The position numbers and the translations under genes are program-made. Positions 15,239 to 23,798 of a DNA stretch of 43,353 bases are shown piece by piece. Under the pieces are notes generated by a model. That model was not told the origin of the DNA. It worked only from the letters and a program-made list of their open reading frames with translations, and ran no database searches. Within the stretch, counting starts at the first letter, position 1; each line of letters starts with the position of its first letter. The stretch comes from JAAYEL01 sp964344625 (GTDB lineage Bacteria > Bacillota > Clostridia > Tissierellales > Peptoniphilaceae): assembly GCA_964344625.1 (NCBI GenBank), contig CAYFNZ010000007.1, forward strand, positions 1 through 43,353, in the 5' to 3' direction.

Positions 15239-17167
15239 ATGAAGCAATTAATAAAAGGAAAATTAAGAATAAATAAAAGCGGCTTTGGATTTGTGATTCC
15301 AGAGCTTGAGGGCTATGATGATATATTTATAGATAAGAAGGATTTAAAATCAGCCCTTGATGATGATACCGTTATGGTCAAGATTACCAAAGAAAAAACT
15401 GGCGATTATAAGGCTGAGGGAAAAATCATCGAGGTTATTGACAGGAGTGATAAGCCTTTAATTGGACGCTTTGAAAAGGTTAAGGGCAAAGGCTATGGCT
15501 TTGTAATTCTAGATGGTAAATACAGCTATGATATCTTTATAGAAGCTAACAATATTAATGGAGCTAAAGACAAGGATAAGGTAGTTGTTGAAATAACTGA
15601 ATATAAAAAGGGAGATAAGAATCCAAGAGGCAGAATCAAAGAAGTTTTAGGCAAGGTTGATGATGTAGGAATAGAAGTTTTAGCAATAGCTAAAAAATAT
15701 GAGCTTCCTACGGCATTTTCCACAGAGACGCTTGAATATGCCAAGAGCCTTCCAAATGAGCTTTCACAAAAGGACTACGAGGGAAGAATGGACTTTAGGG
15801 ACCTTTTTACTGTGACAATTGATGGGGCAGATGCCAAGGACTTTGATGATGCTATTTCAATAGATAAAAAAGAAGATACCTATATATTATATGTCCATAT
15901 AGCCGATGTAAGTAATTATGTTAAAGAAAAAAGTGCCATAAATAGGGATGCCTACAACAGAGGAAATTCAGTTTATCTTTTAGACAGGGTTATTCCGATG
16001 TTGCCATTTGAACTTTCTAACAATTTGTGTTCACTTAACCCGCATGTAGATAGGTTGACCATGACTGTTAGGATGGAAATTAATAGTAAGGGCAAGGTCA
16101 TAGATTATGACTTTTATGAGTCTGTGATTAATTCAGATTATCGTTTAGTTTATGATGATGTTTCCGATTACTTGGAAGGCAAGGCCCATATCTATAAGGA
16201 TAATGTTTTGATGAAAAAACTTACCGAATTCAAAGAGCTTCATGAGATTTTAGCAAAGAGAAGAGAAGAGGCTGGAGATATTGACTTTAACTTTAAAGAA
16301 ACTAAACTAGTCCTTGATGAACTTGGCAAGCCTATAGAAGTCGGGATTGAGCAAAGGCGTGTAGCCAATATGCTAATAGAAAGCTTTATGGTAGTAACTA
16401 ACGAGGTTGTTGGAAAGCACTTTGCCAATATGGATATTTCCTTTGTTTATAGGGTTCACGAAAAGCCAACTGCTGAGAAGGAAGCTGAGTTTAGAAATAT
16501 GATTGCTAAATTTGGCTTTGTAATAAAGAATAGAGATTTAAAGCCAAAGGACTATCAAAACATCTTAAAAGAAGCTGAAGGCAGCAAATATGAATTTATA
16601 ATTAATAATTTGATGTTGAGGTCACTAACTAAGGCGGACTATAGAAGAGAGCCAAATATCCACTTTGGTCTTGCGACAGAAAACTATTCGCATTTTACTG
16701 CACCTATTAGAAGGTATTCTGACCTAATAATTCATAGAATTATGAAAAATAGTCTAAAGGGAATTTTCAAGCAAGAAACAAGAAATCATCAAAAGAAGTT
16801 AGATGAAGCTTGTCTTCATATTTCTCAGACTGAAAGATTGGCAGAAGAGGCTGAAAGAGAGGTCGTTGACCTTAAGAAATGTGAATACATGCTTGACAAG
16901 GTAGGAAATAGATATAAAGGGGTTATATCTTCTTTAACTGGCTTTGGATTCTTCGTTGAATTGGACAACACTGTTGAAGGTTTGATTCATTTTAGGGAAA
17001 TGACTGATGATTATTATGAGTTTAATGAGGACCAATATGCAATAGTTGGACAAGGAAGTGGAAGAAAGTTTGAGCTTGGCCAGGTAGTTGAAATTGAAGT
17101 TGCCAGGGTTAATACAGAATTGAGAGAAATAGATTTTAGGTTAGTAGCAAATGGAAAAGAAAAATAA
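15239..17167 (+). CDS. rnr: Ribonuclease R
   Basis: A 642-residue 3'-5' exoribonuclease of the RNase II/R family that degrades structured RNA and, with tmRNA-SmpB, faulty mRNA. Order is two cold-shock OB folds at the N-terminus (GFGFVIPE and GYGFVILD), the RNB catalytic domain with DGADAKDFDDAIS carrying the metal-binding aspartates, and a C-terminal S1 domain (YKGVISSLTGFGFFVEL). A TTG at 15218 also opens the frame, but ATG 15239 is preferred because TAGGAG (15226-15231) lies seven bases upstream. It is somewhat shorter than typical RNase R (700-800) because the N- and C-terminal extensions are small. smpB overlaps its end by 17 bases. Confidence 0.95.
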   Translation: MKQLIKGKLRINKSGFGFVIPELEGYDDIFIDKKDLKSALDDDTVMVKITKEKTGDYKAEGKIIEVIDRSDKPLIGRFEKVKGKGYGFVILDGKYSYDIFIEANNINGAKDKDKVVVEITEYKKGDKNPRGRIKEVLGKVDDVGIEVLAIAKKYELPTAFSTETLEYAKSLPNELSQKDYEGRMDFRDLFTVTIDGADAKDFDDAISIDKKEDTYILYVHIADVSNYVKEKSAINRDAYNRGNSVYLLDRVIPMLPFELSNNLCSLNPHVDRLTMTVRMEINSKGKVIDYDFYESVINSDYRLVYDDVSDYLEGKAHIYKDNVLMKKLTEFKELHEILAKRREEAGDIDFNFKETKLVLDELGKPIEVGIEQRRVANMLIESFMVVTNEVVGKHFANMDISFVYRVHEKPTAEKEAEFRNMIAKFGFVIKNRDLKPKDYQNILKEAEGSKYEFIINNLMLRSLTKADYRREPNIHFGLATENYSHFTAPIRRYSDLIIHRIMKNSLKGIFKQETRNHQKKLDEACLHISQTERLAEEAEREVVDLKKCEYMLDKVGNRYKGVISSLTGFGFFVELDNTVEGLIHFREMTDDYYEFNEDQYAIVGQGSGRKFELGQVVEIEVARVNTELREIDFRLVANGKEK

Positions 17168-17609
17168 ACAAATAGCATCAAATAAAAAAGCTAGAAGAGA
17201 CTTTAATATTGAAGATACCTATGAGGCTGGAATAGTATTAAAGGGAACCGAGGTTAAGAGTATTAGAAATGGTAAGGTTTCAATAAATGAAGCCTATTGC
17301 TCTGTTTCAAAAAAGGGTGAGGTATTCATAAATGGTATGCATATCAGCCCTTACGAGTTTGGAAATAGGTTTAATACAGATCCCGTAAGAGTTAGAAAAC
17401 TCTTATTGAATAGGAGAGAAATTAATAAAATTGTAGGTAAAATTAGTGAAAAAGGCTATACCCTAGTACCTCTTAGTGTCAATCTTAGATCAGGCCTAAT
17501 TAAGATTGATATTGCCCTAGCAAAGGGTAAGAAAAACTATGACAAGAGAGCAGACATTGCAAAAAAAGATGCCGATAGGAGAATAGAGCAAGCCTTAAAA
17601 AGGTATTAG
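17151..17609 (+). CDS. smpB: SsrA-binding protein SmpB
   Basis: A 152-residue tmRNA partner of normal length, needed for ribosome rescue. Typical stretches are IASNKKARRDFNIEDTYEAG, VLKGTEVKSIRNGKVSINEAY and the basic tail KKDADRRIEQALKRY that enters the mRNA channel. It overlaps the end of rnr by 17 bases, which couples the two ribosome-rescue factors. The tmRNA gene, often next in line, was not seen in the following sequence. Confidence 0.97.
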   Translation: MEKKNKQIASNKKARRDFNIEDTYEAGIVLKGTEVKSIRNGKVSINEAYCSVSKKGEVFINGMHISPYEFGNRFNTDPVRVRKLLLNRREINKIVGKISEKGYTLVPLSVNLRSGLIKIDIALAKGKKNYDKRADIAKKDADRRIEQALKRY

Positions 17610-17628
17610 TAAGCAGGGTGAGGTTGAG

Positions 17629-17994
17629 ATGATTGATTTTTTCAAAAACTTTATTGCGAGTAGGTCCGAAAATAGGTATCAAAATATTGATCAAACTATT
17701 CAAGATAAGAATAAAGATGAATTAATAGTTAGAAAAAAAGTTATTTTTACCGGAAGGGTTCAGGGGGTCGGCTTTAGGTTTGAAGCCTATTCAAGGGCTG
17801 CCAATGCCGGATTAACGGGCTATGTTAAAAACCAAGAAGACTCTAGTGTCTTGCTGGAAGTTCAAGGTGAGATTAAAAAGGTATATGCTTTTATTGAAGA
17901 CTTAACCATGCTAGATAGGGCCAAGGTGGACAATGTTGAGATTTACGATATGGAAGTGAAAAACTTCGAAGTAGCTTTTAAGATTGCTTATTAG
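17629..17994 (+). CDS. acyP: Acylphosphatase with N-terminal extension
   Basis: A 121-residue protein whose C-terminal ~87 residues are a full acylphosphatase, a small enzyme that hydrolyses acyl phosphates such as 1,3-bisphosphoglycerate and acetyl phosphate. The phosphate loop GRVQGVGFR (~42-50) with its catalytic Arg, and GYVKNQED (~64-71) with the catalytic Asn, are intact. The first ~34 residues (MIDFFKNFIASRSENRY...) are extra; the opening looks amphipathic. No later start has a better RBS than the GTGAGGTTGAG region before 17629. It lies 19 bases after smpB, so it is probably in the same transcript. Confidence 0.88.
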   Translation: MIDFFKNFIASRSENRYQNIDQTIQDKNKDELIVRKKVIFTGRVQGVGFRFEAYSRAANAGLTGYVKNQEDSSVLLEVQGEIKKVYAFIEDLTMLDRAKVDNVEIYDMEVKNFEVAFKIAY

Positions 17995-18024
17995 AAGCTT
18001 GGAATAACTTATTAAGGAGGACTT

Positions 18025-18345
18025 ATGAAGGTTTATGGAGCGCCAATATGCGCGGATTGTGTAAGAAGTAAGGAAATCTTAAGCCAATGGAAAGTGGACT
18101 ATAAGGATATTAATATTATAGAAAACACTTCAAGCATGAAAGAGTTTCTAAAATTAAGAGATTCAAGATCAGAGTTCGATTCAATAAAAGAAAAGGGAAG
18201 AATTGGCATACCAGCATTTTTATTTACAGATGGAAGAATTGAATTCGATATTGACAATATAAGCAAGGAAGAAATCCAGGCAGACTTTGAAAAAGAGAGA
18301 GAGGAAATAAATCAACCAGGCCTATGTGGATTCGATGGTTGTTAA
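18025..18345 (+). CDS. Glutaredoxin-related protein
   Basis: A 106-residue thioredoxin-fold protein. The redox motif CADC lies at the start of helix 1 (ICADCVRSKEIL, ~8-19) and the cis-proline segment is GIPAFLF (~69-75). The tail ends PGLCGFDGC, adding a second cysteine pair. It resembles the small glutaredoxin-related family common in anaerobic Firmicutes; its electron donor and target are unknown. RBS AAGGAGG precedes ATG 18025. A terminator follows. Confidence 0.75.
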   Translation: MKVYGAPICADCVRSKEILSQWKVDYKDINIIENTSSMKEFLKLRDSRSEFDSIKEKGRIGIPAFLFTDGRIEFDIDNISKEEIQADFEKEREEINQPGLCGFDGC

Positions 18346-18359
18346 TAGGAAAATATTTG

Positions 18360-18389
18360 GGTACTGGATTGAAAACCAGTACCTTTCTT
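18360..18389 (+). terminator. Terminator after the glutaredoxin-like gene
   Basis: GGTACTGG (18360-18367) pairs with CCAGTACC (18376-18383), loop ATTGAAAA, then TTTCTT. It closes the rnr-smpB-acyP-glutaredoxin run. Confidence 0.75.
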
Positions 18390-18428
18390 GTAGAAATACT
18401 AAAATTTAAAAATAAAGGAGATTAAATT

Positions 18429-19883
18429 ATGGGATGTACTACAATTTTAGTTGGCAAAAAGGCAAGCTTTGATGGGTCAACCATGGTTGCAAGAACTGAG
18501 GACAGTGGGGCAAGTGGATTTGATCCTAAAAAATTTCTTGTTATACAGCCAAGTGACCAAGTTAAAGAATATATTTCAAAAAGTGGCAAATTAAAAGTTA
18601 AGTTACCTGAAGACCCTATGAGGTATACTTCAACTCCAAATGCAACTGACCACGAAGGTATTTGGGCATGTGCAGGTGTTAATGAGAAAAATGTTGCCAT
18701 GACAGCTACAGAAACAATCACATCTAATGTAAGAGTGCTTGCCGCAGATCCAATGGTAGAAAGTGGAATAGGAGAGGAAGATATAGTTACCTTAGTTCTT
18801 CCATATATAAATTCAGCTAGAGATGGTGTGAAAAGACTAGGTATGCTTTTAGAAACATATGGTACCTACGAGAAAAATGGAATCGGATTTCACGATCAGG
18901 ATGAAGTTTGGTGGCTAGAAACTATAGGAGGCCACAACTGGATAGCAAAAAAAGTTCCAGATGACACCTATGTAGTTATGCCAAATCAATTGGGAATAGA
19001 TGAATTTGACCTAGAAGATGCTTATGGGAATAAAGAAAACCATATGTGCTCGGAAAGTTTGAAGGCTTTAATTGAGGATAATCATTTAAATCCTTCATTT
19101 GATTCAGATTCACCAGTTATTAACCCTAGACATTGTTTCGGATCAAGGGATGATGCAGATAAGATATATAATACTCCAAGAGCCTGGGCTGTACAAAGGT
19201 ATTTTAATCCAAATAGCCTTGTATGGGATGGGGACAATGCTGATTTAAAACCAGAATCTTTCGAAATACCTTGGGCAAGAAAGCCAGAAAGAAAAATAAA
19301 TGTTGAAGAAGTAAAACAAGCCCTATCAATTCATTATCAAGGAACTCCTTATGATGTATATTCAGGAGAAAATAATAGTAAGAAAAAATATAGGCCAATA
19401 GGGGTTAATAGAAATAATGTTTTGGTATTAACTCAAATAAGGCCTTATATGCCAGAAGCTATTAAAGCACTTCAATGGATGGCATTCGGCTCAACCGTCT
19501 TCAATGCGATTATACCATTTTATGCAAATATAAATAAAAGTCCTGAATATTTAGCAAATACTTCAGATAAAGTATCAACTGATAATTTCTATTGGACAAA
19601 TAGGCTAATAGCGGCCCTTGCAGACTCAAAATTCAAGGAAAATGCAATCTTTATAGAGAGATACCAAAGAAAAGTTCAAGCCGAAACAAAGAGGATTTGT
19701 CTACTAACCGATAAGATGATAATTGAAGAGGGATTAGAGTATGGTGATGCACCAATAAAACTTGAAAAAGCTAATGAAGAAATAGCAAAAATTACCAAAG
19801 AGAAAACAGATGACCTTCTAAATGATGTATTAAATCAAACAAGTCTTTTAATGAAAAATGCCTTTAGTAGGTCTGATGCTTAG
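18429..19883 (+). CDS. C69 family dipeptidase
   Basis: A 484-residue Ntn-hydrolase dipeptidase like PepD of lactic acid bacteria, cytoplasmic and broad for dipeptides. The nucleophile is Cys3: the opening MGCTTILVGKKASFDGSTM matches the family, and removal of the first two residues would free it. RTEDSG, GVNEKNVAMTATET, and the downstream WWLETIGGHNWIAKKVPDD fit the family. The gene stands alone between a terminator and the promoter of the short SAP-like gene, with AAAGGAG (18414-18420) upstream. It suits an amino-acid-fermenting organism. Confidence 0.9.
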   Translation: MGCTTILVGKKASFDGSTMVARTEDSGASGFDPKKFLVIQPSDQVKEYISKSGKLKVKLPEDPMRYTSTPNATDHEGIWACAGVNEKNVAMTATETITSNVRVLAADPMVESGIGEEDIVTLVLPYINSARDGVKRLGMLLETYGTYEKNGIGFHDQDEVWWLETIGGHNWIAKKVPDDTYVVMPNQLGIDEFDLEDAYGNKENHMCSESLKALIEDNHLNPSFDSDSPVINPRHCFGSRDDADKIYNTPRAWAVQRYFNPNSLVWDGDNADLKPESFEIPWARKPERKINVEEVKQALSIHYQGTPYDVYSGENNSKKKYRPIGVNRNNVLVLTQIRPYMPEAIKALQWMAFGSTVFNAIIPFYANINKSPEYLANTSDKVSTDNFYWTNRLIAALADSKFKENAIFIERYQRKVQAETKRICLLTDKMIIEEGLEYGDAPIKLEKANEEIAKITKEKTDDLLNDVLNQTSLLMKNAFSRSDA

Positions 19884-19962
19884 TTTGATATACGATATGC
19901 CTCTCTTTTTTAACAAAAAATTAACATATTCTGCAAATTTCTAACTTCTAATTGATAATTTA

Positions 19963-19991
19963 TTGACGATAGACAATGATTGTGTTAATAT
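19963..19991 (+). promoter_or_regulatory. Promoter of the SAP-like small gene
   Basis: TTGACG (19963-19968), 17-base spacer, TAATAT (19986-19991), about 28 bases before the gene. No clear terminator was seen between the dipeptidase stop and this promoter. Confidence 0.6.
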
Positions 19992-20018
19992 TTTATTAAA
20001 GTTAATTAGGAGGACAAA

Positions 20019-20195
20019 ATGAATAAACCAGTTTTTGAAGAAATAAAAGATTTTGAAGAATTTAGTAAATATTTTTGGTACCGTGAAGAATTAGCCTTAA
20101 TTTGTAGTAGATTAAACCTAGATACAAAGGGTAGCAAAGAAGAATTAGAAGAAGAAATTAAAGAATATTTTGATAGTCATATAACAGTTAGATAA
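20019..20195 (+). CDS. Small SAP-like motif protein (58 aa)
   Basis: A short gene with its own promoter, a full RBS (AGGAGG, 20008-20013) and its own terminator. The 58-residue product is acidic and helical. Its core (WYREELALICSRLNL, then a KGSKEELEEEI segment) fits a SAP-type helix-turn-helix, in which a Leu-rich helix, a G-x-K/G-S-K turn and a second Leu/Glu helix follow one another. SAP domains often bind DNA, but here the charge is acidic and no binding function can be claimed. Similar small SAP-like proteins occur in Firmicutes. The dedicated signals argue that it is a real gene. Confidence 0.75.
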   Translation: MNKPVFEEIKDFEEFSKYFWYREELALICSRLNLDTKGSKEELEEEIKEYFDSHITVR

Positions 20196-20233
20196 TAAAA
20201 GATAATTAAACTATTTACATACTCCTTTTTTTA

Positions 20234-20267
20234 AAATACCTAGAGCAAAAGCTTTGGGTATTTTTTT
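20234..20267 (+). terminator. Strong terminator after the SAP-like gene
   Basis: A 13-base stem AAATACCTAGAGC (20234-20246) pairs throughout (two G-U) with GCTTTGGGTATTT (20251-20263) around an AAAA loop, with seven T at 20261-20267. Confidence 0.9.
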
Positions 20268-20312
20268 GTTTAATATTTATTATCTACTTTTATTCTTATC
20301 TTCATTTATAAA

Positions 20313-20321
20313 TGATATAAT
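20313..20321 (+). promoter_or_regulatory. Extended -10 promoter of the AAA+/VWA operon
   Basis: TGATATAAT (20313-20321) is a consensus extended -10 element, 27 bases before the AAA+ gene. The -35 region is weak, as is common with an extended -10. Confidence 0.6.
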
Positions 20322-20348
20322 CAAGATAGAAAGCTTAGGAGTATTGAT

Positions 20349-21230
20349 ATGGATAAATATTTTAATTATCACCAAGAATTTTTGAAAAAATATAAACTTG
20401 ACCAAGAGTTATTAGACAGGGTTCCTGAGCCCAGGTTTAAGTTTATCGGAGATGAAATTTGGGAAAAAGCCCTTGCGGCTATATTAAGTGGACAAAACCT
20501 TTTACTTGTAGGCGAGAAATCAACTGGTAAAAATGTCTTAGCCGAGAACCTTGCGGCCTACTTTAAAAGACCCATCTGGGATATTTCATTTAATATAAAT
20601 ATAGATAGCACATCCCTTATTGGGGCTGAAACCTTAAAAAATAAGGAAGTTGTTTTTCAACCAGGTCCAATATATCAGTGTGCAAAGTATGGCGGCTTTG
20701 GAGTTTTAGACGAAATAAATATGGCTAAAAATGAGGCAATGGCAGTTCTTCATTCAACTTTAGACTATAGAAGAACTATCGATATACCTGGTTATGAAAG
20801 GATTCATTTGCACCCTGCTACACGCTTTATCGCGACTATGAACTATGGCTATGCAGGGACCAGAGACCTCAATGAGGCCCTTCTTTCTAGGTTCGTTGTA
20901 ATAGAGATGCCTCAATTAGATAAAGACCAATTAGCCCTTTTATTTAGTAGGGAATATAGGAATTTGAAAGAAGTCTATATTGACCAATTTACAGACCTAT
21001 TTATGGAGCTTAGAAGAAAGGTAGAGTCTGGTGAGGTATCAAATTCATGCCTTGATATTAGGGGAATGATAGATGCTATTAAACTTATGGATATCGGACT
21101 AAACCTAGGTCAAGCCTTAGAAATGACCCTTGTTGATAAGAGCTTTGATGAATATGAAAAAACTCTATTAAAGGATGTTATAAAATCTAGGTTTGATACC
21201 AGCATAGATAAGAAGGAGTTGTTTAACTAA
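20349..21230 (+). CDS. MoxR/CbbQ-like AAA+ ATPase
   Basis: A 293-residue AAA+ ATPase of the MoxR/NorQ/CbbQ/CobS type. Walker A is GEKSTGKN (55-62), with Lys61 kept but Asn in the usual Ser/Thr position. Walker B is FGVLDEIN (Asp121-Glu122), sensor 1 is ATMNYG (Asn165) and the arginine finger is LLSRFVV (Arg181). Such ATPases work with a VWA partner to remodel or activate a client enzyme, often by metal or cofactor insertion. The partner gene starts on the base after this stop. The client is not apparent from neighbours. TAGGAG (20336-20341) precedes ATG 20349. Confidence 0.85.
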   Translation: MDKYFNYHQEFLKKYKLDQELLDRVPEPRFKFIGDEIWEKALAAILSGQNLLLVGEKSTGKNVLAENLAAYFKRPIWDISFNINIDSTSLIGAETLKNKEVVFQPGPIYQCAKYGGFGVLDEINMAKNEAMAVLHSTLDYRRTIDIPGYERIHLHPATRFIATMNYGYAGTRDLNEALLSRFVVIEMPQLDKDQLALLFSREYRNLKEVYIDQFTDLFMELRRKVESGEVSNSCLDIRGMIDAIKLMDIGLNLGQALEMTLVDKSFDEYEKTLLKDVIKSRFDTSIDKKELFN

Positions 21231-22946
21231 ATGGACACAAGTATAAGTCCAAATGATGAAAAAAGAATATATAATATCATATGGAACGCCTCAAAAGATT
21301 ATGATTTTATACCTGCTTTTGTAGGCCTTGATATTGCTGGTAATCCGGATTTCTATCTAAATATCATAATAGGCTTGGCCTATAAAATATTTCCAAAAAA
21401 AGACCTAGATAGTTTATTCGATAATTGGAAATATACTTTTAGAAGGGACTTATTAGATAATTTAACTTGGCTGGTTTTGGAAAATATTATCTTTCATATG
21501 GAAAAAGATAAGAGGATAAATCTCGTAAATTTAAGAAGAGAATTTGCCTTAAATTTCTGGGCCGATAAAAATATTATAAATAGAAATAGTCTGGCCTTAA
21601 AAAGAAGTATCTTATATGATTTTTATGCCTTAAGAACTGAGGAAATTTTAGGAGTAAAGAAGGCAAAAGCAAGTTTGGGGCATAGGAAATTTTATGAAAA
21701 GTTGACCACTTATAAATATAAAAATTTTAAGGAATTAAAAAATTTTTTACTTTCTGCTTATAAGGAGCAATTTATTTTTCTCACTTATGATGAGAATAAA
21801 AGGATTAAAAAATTAGGATTTCTTTCAAATTATAATTTGGTAACTTCAGGTCAGATTGAGTATTCTATAAGAAGTTCAGAACTAACTGGCGATATAAGGC
21901 CACTTAAGAATAACAGACTGTCAAGGTATCTTTTTAACTTAGCCTTAAAGAGGAAAAAGGATAGGGAAAGAGAGATTGAAGATATCTTTGGTCAATCAAT
22001 ATTTTCAGAAAAAAAGCTCATTGATATAGAAAAAAAATATTGTATAAAGGGCCATGATAAATTACATATTTGGTATAGCAGGGGGGACAAGTCTAAGAGG
22101 ATTAAAAGTTCGAAAATAAATAACCTCTTGGCATCTGTAGAAGTTCAAAAAAAGAAGAATTTAGATAAGTACAAAAAAAATATTAACCTTTACAATAGGG
22201 AAATTACAAATCTTTCTAGAAAACTAAATAGAAGCCTTCTCGACTCCCTAGGAGAGTCAAGTGACTTAAATAAGTCCGGAAGCTTAGAAAAAAGTTTAGC
22301 TTGGAAAATGCTTGCGACAAATCAAAGAAAGATATTTTCTAAAAAGACTATTGAAAAAATGGGTGGCTTTGAAGTCGACTTATTGTTAGATGCCTCCGCA
22401 TCAAGACTAAGAGACCAAACAGATATAGCAATTGAGGCTTATATACTAGCCTCAAGCCTATATAATTGTAACATTGGAGTAAGGATTATCTCTTACAACA
22501 CAATATATGACTACACTAGTCTATTGATATTAAAAGATTGGGATGAGAAGCCAAACTTAGAAAGAATCCTAAGTTATTATCCCATGGGATGGAATAGGGA
22601 CGGACTAGCCTATAGGGCCTATCTAGAACTCTTGCCAGAAAAAGTCACTAATAACCATCTAACAATAATTATGACAGATGCATCCCCAAATGATTTAATG
22701 CCATATAAGACAGGTATTTTCAATAAGGGTTATGATTCAGAGCTTGCCCTAGAAGATTCCTTAGATGCTATCCTAAAAATCAGGAGAAGGGGAATAAAGG
22801 TTGCTGGCATGATAACTGGGGGTAAGGCCTCATCTGAAAATGCAAGAAAGTTATTTCATACAAACTTTATTAAGTTTGATGACATTAGGCAGATATCAAA
22901 TATCTGTGCAAAATTTATCCAAAAAGAAATAGGTAGGAGTCAATGA
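21231..22946 (+). CDS. VWA-domain protein (NorD/CobT/CoxE-like), partner of the AAA+ ATPase
   Basis: A 571-residue protein with a Lys-rich, alpha-helical N-terminal ~370 residues and a C-terminal VWA domain. The metal site (MIDAS) is visible as DASAS (in VDLLLDASASRL) and the later IIMTDASPNDL; the segment GWNRDGLAYR is closer to the CobT form (N-x-DG) than to the usual Thr loop. With the preceding AAA+ gene it forms a two-component chaperone like NorQ/NorD, CbbQ/CbbO or CobS/CobT. There is no norB, Rubisco or cobaltochelatase gene nearby, so the target is unknown. The stop lies inside a hairpin that terminates the convergent gene. Confidence 0.8.
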   Translation: MDTSISPNDEKRIYNIIWNASKDYDFIPAFVGLDIAGNPDFYLNIIIGLAYKIFPKKDLDSLFDNWKYTFRRDLLDNLTWLVLENIIFHMEKDKRINLVNLRREFALNFWADKNIINRNSLALKRSILYDFYALRTEEILGVKKAKASLGHRKFYEKLTTYKYKNFKELKNFLLSAYKEQFIFLTYDENKRIKKLGFLSNYNLVTSGQIEYSIRSSELTGDIRPLKNNRLSRYLFNLALKRKKDREREIEDIFGQSIFSEKKLIDIEKKYCIKGHDKLHIWYSRGDKSKRIKSSKINNLLASVEVQKKKNLDKYKKNINLYNREITNLSRKLNRSLLDSLGESSDLNKSGSLEKSLAWKMLATNQRKIFSKKTIEKMGGFEVDLLLDASASRLRDQTDIAIEAYILASSLYNCNIGVRIISYNTIYDYTSLLILKDWDEKPNLERILSYYPMGWNRDGLAYRAYLELLPEKVTNNHLTIIMTDASPNDLMPYKTGIFNKGYDSELALEDSLDAILKIRRRGIKVAGMITGGKASSENARKLFHTNFIKFDDIRQISNICAKFIQKEIGRSQ

Positions 22947-22964
22947 TTCTTGACACCTACCTAT
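22929..22964 (-). terminator. Terminator of the minus-strand flavin reductase, overlapping the VWA gene end
   Basis: ATAGGTAGG (22929-22937) pairs with CCTACCTAT (22956-22964), and GTCAA with TTGAC, around one A/A mismatch and a TGATTC loop. Read on the minus strand it is followed by a T-rich stretch (TTTCTTTTT), so it terminates the leftward gene. The left arm lies inside the VWA coding end. Confidence 0.75.
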
Positions 22965-22989
22965 ATTAATATTTATATAATCTTAATGA

Positions 22990-23682
22990 TTAATATCCCA
23001 TGAAGTTATCAACTTTAATGTTGTCTTTATTAACTCCTAAACCTTCAAGTTTTTCTGAAAATACCTTGTTCATTCCTGGAGAACCAGCAATTAGGTATTC
23101 AGCGTTATTTTGCTTTTCTTTAGCATATTTTTCAACTTCTGCAGTGAACTCATCCCTATCACAAATAAATAATAGTTCAAGGTTAGGCATCTTGTCAGTG
23201 ATTTCCTTAAAGTCATATTTATAGCAGAATTCACCTCTATCATCTGAATATAGGACAACTAACTTGTGGTCTTCGTTGTTATTTTCAGAAAAATGCTTTA
23301 GCAAAGATCTAATAGGAGTTATTCCTATACCGCCTGCAATAACAAATGATTCCTTGTAATTGCCATGGAAGTTAAATTCACCTTTTGCTTTAGCTACCAT
23401 CATCTTATCACCAACCTTAAGGTCGTTTAATAAGATATTTTTCCAACTTGTGTGGTCTTCAGCTATTCTTGTGGTAAACATTAAGTAACCATCTTCAGGG
23501 GCTGAAGCTATTGTAAATACTCTAACAGGTCTATCTCCTTCTTCTACCTTGTGGTCTACAAATTTCCACATTGTGTATTGACCCGCTTCCCAAGTAAATC
23601 CTTGAGGGATTTCTAGCTTAAAGCTATATGAGTCGCTAGTTTCTTTTACAATGTCAATAACCTTAGTTTCAAAAAATTCCAT
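22990..23682 (-). CDS. FAD/NAD(P)-binding oxidoreductase (ferredoxin reductase-like)
   Basis: A 230-residue single-module FNR-family flavoprotein that moves electrons between NAD(P)H and an unknown acceptor such as ferredoxin or flavodoxin. The FAD site has GDRPVRVFTIAS (~53-64), a variant of RxYS, and the NAD(P) site has GGIGITPIRSLL (~117-128). The last residues (KVDNFMGY) give a C-terminal aromatic as in related reductases. No iron-sulfur cysteine cluster is present. It is monocistronic on the minus strand with its own promoter and terminator. Confidence 0.85.
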   Translation of the reverse strand: MEFFETKVIDIVKETSDSYSFKLEIPQGFTWEAGQYTMWKFVDHKVEEGDRPVRVFTIASAPEDGYLMFTTRIAEDHTSWKNILLNDLKVGDKMMVAKAKGEFNFHGNYKESFVIAGGIGITPIRSLLKHFSENNNEDHKLVVLYSDDRGEFCYKYDFKEITDKMPNLELLFICDRDEFTAEVEKYAKEKQNNAEYLIAGSPGMNKVFSEKLEGLGVNKDNIKVDNFMGY

Positions 23683-23718
23683 AATTCCTCCATTTACATA
23701 ACATATTCTATCGCATTA

Positions 23719-23747
23719 ATTATAAATCATAAGTGTTAAACTTACAA
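23719..23747 (-). promoter_or_regulatory. Promoter of the minus-strand flavin reductase
   Basis: On the minus strand TTGTAA (23747-23742), a 17-base spacer and a perfect TATAAT (23724-23719), about 36 bases before the start codon. Confidence 0.75.
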
Positions 23748-23798
23748 GAAAGAAAGCATGACTTAATAGTGATTTAGAAAAAATTACTCCTTGGTATG

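Noticed and set aside
17610..18024. tmRNA gene near smpB
   Set aside because: No tRNA-like ends or tag reading frame could be seen. The region codes for acylphosphatase.
19884..19962. Terminator after the dipeptidase gene
   Set aside because: A T-rich CTCTCTTTTTTAAC stretch is present but no stable stem precedes it.
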